This document shows, piece by piece, positions 14,249 through 21,346 of a stretch of 21,346 nucleotides of DNA; positions within the stretch are counted from its first letter, which is position 1; the number at the start of each line of letters is the position of its first letter. Position numbers and translations under genes: made by a program. Below the pieces are notes generated by a model. That model did not search any database, was not told the origin of the DNA, and saw only the letters and a program-made list of their open reading frames with translations. Origin of the DNA: an uncultured Acetatifactor sp. (GTDB taxonomy: Bacteria > Bacillota > Clostridia > Lachnospirales > Lachnospiraceae); contig CAJUGT010000034.1 of assembly GCA_910586435.1 (NCBI GenBank), positions 10,487 to 31,832 on the forward strand. The letters run 5' to 3'.

Positions 14249-14944
14249 ATGGGGGACATTGTGAAAATAAATACGCAGAAAGAATATATTGTGATTGGAA
14301 TGGGCAGATTTGGCAGCAGTATGGCAAGGCAGCTGGAAGCGAATGGATGCAGGGTGCTTGCCATTGACCGGAATGAAAAACGGGTGAACCAGATTGCCGA
14401 ATATGTGACTTTGGCCATGTGTGTGGATGTGACAAATGAAGATGCCCTGAGAGAACTGGGCGGCAGGAATTTCGACGGCGCTGTGATTTCCATAGGACAT
14501 AGCCTGGACGCGTCGGTTTTGGCGGCCATCTGGGCCAAGGAGCAGGGGATTGGCCAGATTATTGCCAAGGCTTACGATGACATGCAGGGAAGAATCCTGA
14601 CCAAAGTGGGAGCGGATAAAATTGTCTATCCGGAGAGAGAAATGGGTGTCCATCTGGCAAATGACCTGGCATTTAATAATCTGTTTGACGCCATAGAGTT
14701 GACATCGGAGTATTCCATCACAGAGGTATCTGCGTTAAACAGCTGGTCAGGAAAAAATCTGAAAGAGTTGAAGCTGCGTGAGAAATATGGCGTAAATGTG
14801 ATTGCCATAAAGCGGGGCGGAGTGCTGCTTATCAACCCGCCGGCGGATGACCCAACGAAAAAGGGGGATATTTTTGTGCTGTTGGGTCTTAATGGCACAT
14901 TAAAAAAGATTGCCAATGCTTATCACTCCGAAAAAGACAAGTAA
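14249..14944 (+). CDS. ktrA: Potassium uptake regulatory subunit, TrkA/KtrA family
   Basis: A cytoplasmic RCK protein of 231 residues that forms a ring under KtrB and gates it on ATP/ADP binding. The RCK_N Rossmann fold starts with YIVIGMGRFGSSMARQL (13-29), has Asp40 after the second strand to bind the ribose, and continues through the KAYDDMQGRILTKVGAD helix region. The RCK_C domain is the last 80 or so residues (SITEVSALNSWSGKNLKELKLREKYGVNVIAIKR), a possible c-di-AMP site in this family. The start is open: ATG 14249 has a weak site, while GTG 14261 has GGGGG five bases upstream and would remove four residues. A palindrome TTGTGGA-T-TCCACAA (14225-14239) lies just upstream. Confidence 0.9.
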   Translation: MGDIVKINTQKEYIVIGMGRFGSSMARQLEANGCRVLAIDRNEKRVNQIAEYVTLAMCVDVTNEDALRELGGRNFDGAVISIGHSLDASVLAAIWAKEQGIGQIIAKAYDDMQGRILTKVGADKIVYPEREMGVHLANDLAFNNLFDAIELTSEYSITEVSALNSWSGKNLKELKLREKYGVNVIAIKRGGVLLINPPADDPTKKGDIFVLLGLNGTLKKIANAYHSEKDK

Positions 14945-14960
14945 GGAAAGGATTTTTTTC

Positions 14961-14989
14961 TTGACAAAATTTCAGGGATATATTATATT
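14961..14989 (+). promoter_or_regulatory. Promoter of the valS transcription unit
   Basis: Consensus -35 TTGACA (14961-14966), a 17-base spacer and -10 TATATT (14984-14989), placing transcript start near 14996, at the head of the T-box leader. Confidence 0.8.
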
Positions 14990-14995
14990 AGGCAA

Positions 14996-15327
14996 TACAG
15001 AAAGAATTTTGTCACGATGTGAACAGATTGCAACGTGAGCAGGAAAAGGCTATGACGAAGAGGAGTACGCATTGCCCCTTAACAGAGAGAGCGGCTGTCC
15101 CGGAAGGGACGCTGGAAGGCTGCTTGGAGGAAGGGATGCGGAAGGTAGCTTCCAAGCCGGGAACCTGAAAGGTACAGTAGGGTTTCACGGGTTATCTCCG
15201 TTAGAGGGTAGGACTTTGACAGAAGTCTGTGAGACAGTAAAGGGTGAGAGAGCGCCCTGCTGTGAACAAAGGTGGTACCGCGTTGATGACGCCCTTTGCC
15301 GACGGGAGTTGGCAGGGGGCTATTTTT
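14996..15327 (+). promoter_or_regulatory. T-box leader (valine) of valS
   Basis: A tRNA-sensing riboswitch of about 330 bases. The diagnostic T-box sequence AAAGGTGGTACCGCG is at 15268-15282 and can pair with CCTTT (15293-15297) as antiterminator; TGGT in the bulge binds the free ACCA end of uncharged tRNA. In stem I the specifier loop has AGTA on the 5' side (near 15063), a CGCA/TGCG stem, and GAAGGTAGC on the 3' side, which offers GTA (15145-15147), a valine codon. The competing terminator follows at 15291-15327. Uncharged tRNA-Val should therefore raise valS expression. Specifier assignment is by eye and fits the downstream gene. Confidence 0.9.
15291..15327 (+). terminator. T-box attenuator terminator
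   Basis: Stem GCCCTTTGCC (15291-15300) with GGCAGGGGGC (15311-15320), including two G-T pairs, followed by TATTTTT. It overlaps the 3' arm of the antiterminator, as expected for a switch. Confidence 0.85.
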
Positions 15328-15430
15328 GTGTTCGGACCCGCAAGGGGAAATTTGCTGTCAGGGTGGCATACGGGACGCGCGGCGGGCAGGGGAAAAGTTA
15401 TGCAGCACAGCACCAGAGAAAGGAGCAGAT

Positions 15431-18196
15431 ATGAGCAGGGAATTGGCTAAGACTTACGATCCGGCCGGAATTGAGGACAGATTGTATGAAAAGTGGGAGA
15501 AAAACAAGTATTTTCACGCAGAGGTGGATTATGGGAAGAAACCCTTTACCATTGTGATTCCGCCTCCAAATATTACCGGACAGTTACACATGGGACATGC
15601 GCTGGACAATACCATGCAGGACATTTTGATTCGTTTTAAGCGGATGCAGGGCTACAATGCCCTGTGGCAGCCAGGCACAGATCATGCCTCCATTGCTACG
15701 GAAGTCAAGATTACTGAGAAGCTGAAAGAAGAGGGAATTGATAAAAATGAACTGGGACGGGAGAAATTCCTGGAGCGTGCCTGGGCCTGGAGAGAGGAAT
15801 ACGGCGGGCGCATTGTGGCCCAGCTTAAGAAGATGGGGTCTTCCTGTGATTGGGACAGGGAACGTTTTACAATGGATGAGGGCTGCAACGAAGCAGTGAC
15901 TGAAGTGTTTGTGAAAATGCACGAGAAGGGATATATTTATAAGGGAGCCAGAATGATTAACTGGTGTCCTGTCTGCAATACATCCATTTCCGATGCTGAG
16001 GTGGAATATGAGGAGCAGGCGGGGCATCTGTGGCATATCAAGTATCCTGTGATACAGGAGGACGGAGCGCCCAGCGAGACGGAGTTTCTGACCTTTGCCA
16101 CCACCCGTCCGGAGACCATGCTGGGCGATACGGCCGTGGCAATTCATCCCGAGGATGAAAGGTATGCCTGGCTCATAGGAAAAAGTGTTCTTCTGCCCAT
16201 TGTAAACAGGGTGATTCCCGTGGTTACGGATACCTATGTGGACAGAGAATTCGGTACAGGGGTGGTGAAGATTACCCCGGCCCATGACCCCAATGACTTT
16301 GAAGTGGGAAAGAGGCATAATCTTCCTGTGATAAATATTATGAATGATGATGCCACAATAAATGAAAATGGCGGGAAGTATCAGGGGATGGAGCGATATG
16401 AAGCCAGGAAGGCCATTGTGGAGGAGCTGGATCGCCTGGGACTTTTGGTCAGGATAGAGGACTATTCCCATAATGTGGGCACCCATGATCGCTGCACAAC
16501 TACCATTGAACCGCTGGTAAAGGAACAGTGGTTTGTGAGAATGGACGAACTGATTCAACCTGCGGTAGAGGCAGTGAAGAAGGGTGAAGTAAAGCTGGTT
16601 CCCGAACGCATGGAGAAAATTTATTTCAACTGGACGGACAATATCCGGGACTGGTGTATCAGCAGACAGCTCTGGTGGGGGCATAGAATTCCGGCCTATA
16701 CCTGTGACGAATGTGGGGAGATTGTGGTTGCCCGCAGTATGCCCCAAAGCTGTCCCAAATGTGGGTGTACACATTTTACTCAGGATCCCGATACGCTGGA
16801 CACATGGTTTTCCTCTGCGCTCTGGCCTTTTGAAACTCTTGGATGGCCGAAGCAGACAGAAGAGCTAAAGTATTTTTATCCCACGGATGTGCTTGTGACA
16901 GGGTATGATATTATCTTTTTCTGGGTAATCAGAATGATTTTTTCCGGGTTTGAGCATATGGGAGAGAAGCCATTCCACACGGTGCTCTTTCATGGCCTGG
17001 TTCGGGACGGCCAGGGACGTAAAATGTCCAAATCCCTGGGCAATGGCATAGATCCTCTGGAAATCATTGAAAAATATGGAGCGGATGCGCTGAGGCTCAC
17101 TTTGATTACCGGCAATGCCCCAGGGAATGACATGCGTTTTACCAATGAGCGTGTGGAGAGCAGCCGTAATTTTGCCAATAAAGTATGGAACGCATCCCGT
17201 TTTATCATGATGAATATGGATGGCGCTGAGGATGGCTTGCAGCTGTTGCAGCTGGAACCTGTGGATAAATGGATTCTGTCAAGGCTAAATACCCTTATCA
17301 GGGATGTTACCGACAATATGGAACATTTTGAGCTGGGGATTGCCGTGCAGAAGGTGTATGATTTTATCTGGGATGAATTCTGCGACTGGTATATTGAAAT
17401 GGTGAAGCCCAGGCTCTATGCTGAAAAGAAGGGGAGCAGCGCAGAAGGCGCGGAAAGTGAAACCGGGGAACAGGGCAGCAGGGGCGCAGACCATATGGCG
17501 GATGCAAAAACGCCTGAGGGAAACAAGGGGGCATGTGCAGACCAGAGCCGAGCTGCGGCGCTTTGGACACTGAAAACGGTTTTAATTGACGCGCTGAAAC
17601 TGCTCCATCCCTATATGCCATTTCTCACGGAGGAGATATTCTGCACCTTGCAGAGCCGGGAAGAGTCCATTATGATCAGCCAATGGCCCGTTTACGTAAC
17701 AGAGCGCTGCTTTGCCAAAGAGGAGCGGGACATTGAAACAATTAAGGAAGCGGTTCGTGGCATCCGCAATGTGCGCAATGAAATGAATGTAGCTCCCGGC
17801 CGCAGGACGGATGTGTATGTGGTCAGTGAGGATGAGGGCGTACTGGGGACTTTTACGGAGGGCAGGCTGTTTTTTGCGTCGCTGGCCCGGGCAAATCAGG
17901 TGTTTTTGCAGAGTGACAGGACGGGAATTGCCCAGGATGCGGTTTCGGTAGTGATTCCGGGGGCCACATTATATATTCCTTTTGCGGAGCTGGTGGACAT
18001 TGCCCAGGAGACGGAACGGCTGGGGAAAGAGAAGAAACGTCTGGAAGGGGAGCTGGCCCGGGTAAACGGGATGCTTTCCAATGAGAAATTTCTCTCCAAA
18101 GCGCCGGAAGATAAAATAGCGGCGGAGCGGGAGAAGCTTACAAAGTACACGCAGATGATGGAACAGGTGAATGAAAGACTTTCCCAGCTTTCCTGA
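15431..18196 (+). CDS. valS: Valyl-tRNA synthetase
   Basis: A 921-residue class I synthetase that charges tRNA-Val with valine using ATP. The catalytic core has PPPNITGQLHMGH (HIGH motif at 53-56) and GRKMSKSLGN (KMSKS at 531-535). Between them is the CP1 editing domain (FATTRPETMLGDTAVA, GTGVVKITPAHDPND) that hydrolyses Thr-tRNA-Val, and the zinc knuckle CDECGE...CPKCG. The anticodon-binding domain and a C-terminal coiled coil (ERLGKEKKRLEGELARV to the end) complete a normal order. Unusual is a hydrophilic low-complexity insertion of about 40 residues at 666-704 within the anticodon-binding domain. The start at 15431 has AGGAG about six bases upstream; longer in-frame starts run back into the T-box terminator. 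Confidence 0.97.
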   Translation: MSRELAKTYDPAGIEDRLYEKWEKNKYFHAEVDYGKKPFTIVIPPPNITGQLHMGHALDNTMQDILIRFKRMQGYNALWQPGTDHASIATEVKITEKLKEEGIDKNELGREKFLERAWAWREEYGGRIVAQLKKMGSSCDWDRERFTMDEGCNEAVTEVFVKMHEKGYIYKGARMINWCPVCNTSISDAEVEYEEQAGHLWHIKYPVIQEDGAPSETEFLTFATTRPETMLGDTAVAIHPEDERYAWLIGKSVLLPIVNRVIPVVTDTYVDREFGTGVVKITPAHDPNDFEVGKRHNLPVINIMNDDATINENGGKYQGMERYEARKAIVEELDRLGLLVRIEDYSHNVGTHDRCTTTIEPLVKEQWFVRMDELIQPAVEAVKKGEVKLVPERMEKIYFNWTDNIRDWCISRQLWWGHRIPAYTCDECGEIVVARSMPQSCPKCGCTHFTQDPDTLDTWFSSALWPFETLGWPKQTEELKYFYPTDVLVTGYDIIFFWVIRMIFSGFEHMGEKPFHTVLFHGLVRDGQGRKMSKSLGNGIDPLEIIEKYGADALRLTLITGNAPGNDMRFTNERVESSRNFANKVWNASRFIMMNMDGAEDGLQLLQLEPVDKWILSRLNTLIRDVTDNMEHFELGIAVQKVYDFIWDEFCDWYIEMVKPRLYAEKKGSSAEGAESETGEQGSRGADHMADAKTPEGNKGACADQSRAAALWTLKTVLIDALKLLHPYMPFLTEEIFCTLQSREESIMISQWPVYVTERCFAKEERDIETIKEAVRGIRNVRNEMNVAPGRRTDVYVVSEDEGVLGTFTEGRLFFASLARANQVFLQSDRTGIAQDAVSVVIPGATLYIPFAELVDIAQETERLGKEKKRLEGELARVNGMLSNEKFLSKAPEDKIAAEREKLTKYTQMMEQVNERLSQLS

Positions 18197-18256
18197 CAGT
18201 ATATGCGGTAAAAAACGTAAAGAGAGCAGGGAGAAATGGTTGCGCGGAGGGGCGGC

Positions 18257-19591
18257 ATGAAGAAAGAAAAGCAGAAAATAAGTACCTTTGAGGAAGCGGA
18301 GCGCTATATAAATGAAACGCCCAGGTTCACTACAAAAAACAAGATTGAGGATACGGCGGCATTTCTGGAAAGGCTGGGAAGCCCTGACAGAACAATGCGC
18401 ATTCTTCATGTGGCCGGCACAAACGGAAAAGGTTCCGTTTGTGCTTATCTGCGCAGTATTCTGGAAGCAGCCGGGTACAAAACAGCGCTGTTTACCTCGC
18501 CCCATCTGGTGGACATCAGGGAACGCTTTGTGGTGAATGGTGACATGATTACAAAGCGGGAATTTCTGAATGCTTTTTTGCGCATATATCATCTGCTGGA
18601 TTGGGAGGCATTGGAAGCTGGAACGGAGGATGCCTATCATCCCACCTATTTTGAATTCCTTTTTTTGATTGCCATGATAATATTTGCGGAGAAAAAAACT
18701 GATTTTTGCATTTTGGAGACTGGGCTTGGGGGAAGACTGGATGCCACAAACGCGGTATCAAGTAAAGAAATGACCATAATTACCCATATCAGCCTGGACC
18801 ATGTGGAGTATCTGGGAGAATCCGTGGAGAAGATTGCGGCGGAGAAGGCGGGAATTATGCGGTCGGATGTACCGGCGGTCTGCTGGGAGACATGTCCGGA
18901 AACCACGGCTGTATTCAGGGAATATGCCAGAGGGCTTGGAGCATCCTGCCGATTTGTGTCGGAAAAAGACTATTCTTTTTCAAAAATTAATACAAAAACC
19001 ATTGATTTTTGCCTGTACACTGAGTATTATAATTATGTCACTCTTTCTCTACATACGATTGCGGCATACCAGATGGAGAATTGTGCTCTTGCGGTGCGTG
19101 CCATAGAGATACTTGACAGAGGAGAGACCATTGGGGCGGAGCAAATACAAAAAGGTGTGTCGAATTGCTTCTGGCCGGGACGCATGGAAGAGGTACTTCC
19201 AGAGGTTTATGTGGACGGCGCTCATAACGAGGACGGTATCAGGGCATTTTTAGATACGGTGGCTTTGGACGGGGGTACGGGAAGGCGGAGTTTGCTGTTC
19301 AGCGCGGTAAAGGATAAGGATTATGAAGGCATGGCCGGGAAACTTGCGGGAGCCGGGTTGTTTGAAAGGATTTTCGTGGCGCCTATGCGGACAGGCCGGG
19401 CTGTGTCGGCGGATAAATTAGAAAAATTATTTGAGGAATGTTCCGATTGTGAATTTGCGGTATACGATACTGTGGCTTCCGCTTTCCGGATGCTGCTTGA
19501 GAGCAGGAAGGCAGGGGAGCGTATATATGTTGCGGGAAGCCTGTATTTGGTTGGTGAAATAAAGGAGCTGCTTGGGCATGATAAATTTTGA
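18257..19591 (+). CDS. folC: Bifunctional folylpolyglutamate synthase/dihydrofolate synthase
   Basis: A 444-residue Mur-ligase-superfamily enzyme that adds glutamate to dihydropteroate and extends folate polyglutamate tails with ATP, in the cytoplasm. The P-loop is HVAGTNGKGS (51-60), followed by the SPHLVDIRERFVVNG omega-loop region (about 80-94), CILETGLGGRLDATN and THISLDHVEYLG; the C-terminal glutamate ligase domain has PGRMEEV and VDGAHNEDG. All are typical. ATG 18257 is chosen because GGAGG is six bases upstream; ATG 18236 has a site too close to the start. It lies 60 bases after valS, probably in the same transcript, and its end overlaps the next small gene. Confidence 0.95.
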   Translation: MKKEKQKISTFEEAERYINETPRFTTKNKIEDTAAFLERLGSPDRTMRILHVAGTNGKGSVCAYLRSILEAAGYKTALFTSPHLVDIRERFVVNGDMITKREFLNAFLRIYHLLDWEALEAGTEDAYHPTYFEFLFLIAMIIFAEKKTDFCILETGLGGRLDATNAVSSKEMTIITHISLDHVEYLGESVEKIAAEKAGIMRSDVPAVCWETCPETTAVFREYARGLGASCRFVSEKDYSFSKINTKTIDFCLYTEYYNYVTLSLHTIAAYQMENCALAVRAIEILDRGETIGAEQIQKGVSNCFWPGRMEEVLPEVYVDGAHNEDGIRAFLDTVALDGGTGRRSLLFSAVKDKDYEGMAGKLAGAGLFERIFVAPMRTGRAVSADKLEKLFEECSDCEFAVYDTVASAFRMLLESRKAGERIYVAGSLYLVGEIKELLGHDKF

Positions 19592-19733
19592 GGAAGAGCT
19601 GAAGAAATTTTTCCCCAGTCTGGAAGTGGAAAACACGAAAGATGCCATATATAGCCAGGATCTTACGGATATGGCTGATATACTTATAAAAACCATAATG
19701 GAAACACAACAGAAATCTGACGAGGTGCAATAA
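19578..19733 (+). CDS. Small conserved-context protein of 51 residues, overlapping folC
   Basis: A short gene encoding MINFEEELKKFFPSLEVENT and a helical, acidic remainder ending QQKSDEVQ. It starts 14 bases inside the end of folC in another frame, with AGGAG about ten bases upstream, and its TAA overlaps the ATG of the TPR protein gene in TAATG. This double overlap is strong evidence of real, coupled translation although the product is short. No signal peptide, membrane segment or known domain is visible. The context suggests a partner of the zinc-ribbon/TPR protein, but function is unknown. Confidence 0.7.
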   Translation: MINFEEELKKFFPSLEVENTKDAIYSQDLTDMADILIKTIMETQQKSDEVQ

Positions 19734-21142
19734 TGTATTGTTATAATTGTGGACGTACTTTATCGGAACATGATTTCTGTACTGCCTGTGGGGCAGATGT
19801 GCATTTGTATAAGAAAATAATACATGTATCCAACATGTATTATAATGACGGGCTGGAAAAGGCCGGGGTACGGGACTTGACCGGAGCGGCGGAAAGCCTG
19901 AAACAGAGTTTAAAATTTAACAAGAATCATGTGGAAGCCCGAAATCTTTTAGGGCTGGTTTATTTTGAAGTGGGAGATGCCATGGCTGCGCTGAGCCAGT
20001 GGGTAATCAGCAAAAATGTGCAGCCGGAGAAAAATATAGCGGACGATTATATTAACAGAATTCAGTCCAATGTGGGACGGCTGGCAACCATCAATCAAAG
20101 TATCAAAAAATATAACCAGGCCCTGGTGTATTGCCACCAGGACAGCAAGGATCTGGCTAAAATTCAGCTGAAGAAGGTGCTGTCCCTGAATCCAAGGTTT
20201 GTACGGGCGCATCAGCTGCTGGCGCTTCTGTATATGGATGAGGAGGATTGGGAGCGGGCGGCACGGGAGCTGCGCAGGTGCAGGGATATTGACCGCAATA
20301 ATGTACAGACGCTGCGTTATCAAAAGATTGTGGAAGATATGCTGATGCCGGAAGAGACGGCCAAACAGCCCATAAAACGCAAAAAAGAAGAGTCGCTTCG
20401 CTATCAGAGTGACAATGAGATTATTATTCAGCCATTGAATGTGAAGGAGCCTAAGCGCAGCGGCGTGCCCACATTGGTGAATATCGGCATTGGCATTATT
20501 ATTGGCCTGGCAGTTACCTGGTATCTTATGGTACCTGCGGCGCAGCAGGAGGTCAGAGCGCAGGAGCAGGAGACAATTACAAAGATAAGCAATGAGTCCG
20601 ATACCAAGACAGCGCATATCCAGGAACTGGAGGGGCAGATTGCGGGACTCAATGAGACTATGCTGGAACTTCGCCGGCAGATGAAGGAAATAGAGGAAGA
20701 TGATGGTCCGCTGCCCTATTATGATGAGCTGATGCTGGCGGCTGTTTCTTATATGGAGACAGAGGATGCCCATGTAGCGGCGGCCAATTTGGAAGAGATA
20801 GCAGGCAATGTACAGATAGAAGAGATGTCGGACGCATTCAGGACATTATATGGGAAGATTCATGACACAATTGGTCCGGAGCTTGCAACGGAGTATTATA
20901 ATGACGGGTATGCCCGCTTTAAGGCAGGGGAATATGGGGAGGCTATAGAACTCCTTTCCAGGGCGGCGAATTATGATGTGACCCATGTGAGAGCCCTCTA
21001 TACTCTGGGCAGGGCCTATGAGGAAAGCGGGGACAACGAAAACGCAGTCTTGGCATTTGACATGGTGATAGAGAGATTTCCTGGTACGGAACATGCGGGA
21101 TATGCCGAACAGAGAAGGAACCGTTTGGCGGCAGGCGACTGA
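19733..21142 (+). CDS. Zinc-ribbon and TPR membrane protein
   Basis: A 469-residue protein. The N-terminus is a zinc ribbon with CYNCG (Cys3, Cys6) and CTACG (Cys16, Cys19). Residues about 30-205 are TPR repeats (NHVEARNLLGLVYFEVGDAMAAL; PRFVRAHQLLALLYMDEEDWERAARELRR). A charged linker leads to one membrane segment at about 247-268 (VNIGIGIIIGLAVTWYLMV), then a coiled coil at about 280-325 (HIQELEGQIAGLNETMLELRR), then further TPRs to the end (ATEYYNDGYARFKAGEYGEAIELLSRA; RALYTLGRAYEESGD). The zinc ribbon should be cytoplasmic and the C-terminal TPRs outside. It probably acts as a scaffold for an envelope complex. It is the last gene of the valS-folC unit, translationally coupled to the small gene before it. 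Confidence 0.82.
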   Translation: MYCYNCGRTLSEHDFCTACGADVHLYKKIIHVSNMYYNDGLEKAGVRDLTGAAESLKQSLKFNKNHVEARNLLGLVYFEVGDAMAALSQWVISKNVQPEKNIADDYINRIQSNVGRLATINQSIKKYNQALVYCHQDSKDLAKIQLKKVLSLNPRFVRAHQLLALLYMDEEDWERAARELRRCRDIDRNNVQTLRYQKIVEDMLMPEETAKQPIKRKKEESLRYQSDNEIIIQPLNVKEPKRSGVPTLVNIGIGIIIGLAVTWYLMVPAAQQEVRAQEQETITKISNESDTKTAHIQELEGQIAGLNETMLELRRQMKEIEEDDGPLPYYDELMLAAVSYMETEDAHVAAANLEEIAGNVQIEEMSDAFRTLYGKIHDTIGPELATEYYNDGYARFKAGEYGEAIELLSRAANYDVTHVRALYTLGRAYEESGDNENAVLAFDMVIERFPGTEHAGYAEQRRNRLAAGD

Positions 21143-21168
21143 AGAGAAAATGATAGAAGATACACTGC

Positions 21169-21200
21169 GAAAAGAACCTATGGAACGATAGGTTCTTTTC
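21169..21200. terminator. Strong intrinsic terminator ending the valS-folC unit
   Basis: A perfect 13-bp stem, GAAAAGAACCTAT (21169-21181) with ATAGGTTCTTTTC (21188-21200) around a 6-base loop. The T-rich arm serves as tail on the plus strand, and the A-rich arm does the same on the minus strand, so it may work both ways. Confidence 0.85.
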
Positions 21201-21286
21201 TGTTGCGCAGCGAACAGGTTAAATATTCCCTGCCTGAAAAGGCTTGGGAGGGGCAAAACTACATTGGGGGTAGTGTCAAATGGGAT

Positions 21287-21346
21287 ATGCAAAAACAGCA
21301 ACGGACCGGACAAGCCCCGGTAGGATTTACTGACGCGTCTGGGGCA
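21287..21346 (+). CDS. Possible start of a further gene (3' truncated)
   Basis: An open frame runs from ATG 21287 to the window edge, reading MQKQQRTGQAPVGFTDASGA. It follows the terminator, as a new transcription unit would, but the ribosome binding site is weak (GGGGG 14 bases upstream) and only 20 codons are visible. The product is not recognised. Confidence 0.3.
   Translation, partial: MQKQQRTGQAPVGFTDASGA

Noticed and set aside
15584..16774. 396-codon open frame on the minus strand
   Set aside because: It lies antisense inside valS, has no ribosome binding site or recognisable domain, and is a mirror of the codon bias of the real gene.
19949..20773. 274-codon open frame on the minus strand
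   Set aside because: Antisense to the zinc-ribbon/TPR gene with no independent evidence.

Overview
The window looks like chromosome of a gut-type anaerobic Firmicute, most likely a Lachnospiraceae-like Clostridium relative. This is inferred from moderate GC, strong AGGAGG-type ribosome binding sites, TTGACA/TATAAT promoters with 17-base spacers, a T-box leader on valS, a rubrerythrin, a KtrAB potassium system and an Rgg-like regulator. No rRNA, tRNA, CRISPR array, complete transposon or phage gene was seen.

Layout. 1-952: 3' part of a glycerol-1-phosphate dehydrogenase-like gene, followed at once by a 90-base palindromic repeat whose second copy lies near 11.2 kb. 1100-1745: three tight hairpins, then rubrerythrin on the minus strand. 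2033-2194: a 162-base, full-length imperfect hairpin that looks like a MITE. 2433-3680: a SpoU/TrmH-type RNA methyltransferase with an unusual N-terminal extension. 3863-6673: an Rgg-like regulator with two HTH-like segments, a convergent 75-residue exported peptide whose promoter abuts a perfect 21-bp-arm palindrome, and a small exported Cys/His-rich protein. 6717-6930: a promoter, a folded segment and a terminator that together look like a free-standing structured RNA. 7029-9170: an orphan lipoprotein with a solute-binding domain. 9396-11139: an Rpn-like nuclease homologue coupled to an AAC(3)-family acetyltransferase. 11163-11258: second copy of the palindromic repeat. 11696-12664: an XRE-type HTH protein whose C-terminus resembles flagellar FliG. 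12812-14944: ktrB and ktrA. 14990-15327: a valine T-box, then valS, folC, a 51-residue overlapping gene and a zinc-ribbon/TPR membrane protein, ending in a strong terminator at 21169-21200.

How the genes work together. The housekeeping run valS-folC-small ORF-TPR protein reads as one transcription unit, controlled at its head by uncharged tRNA-Val. ktrB and ktrA form a potassium uptake pair with their own promoter. The most interesting parts are the HTH-FliG chimera beside ktrBA, the Rgg-like regulator with its exported peptide and large palindrome, the candidate structured RNA, and the two-copy palindromic repeat. Function in these four cases is inference; the sequence structure is directly visible.
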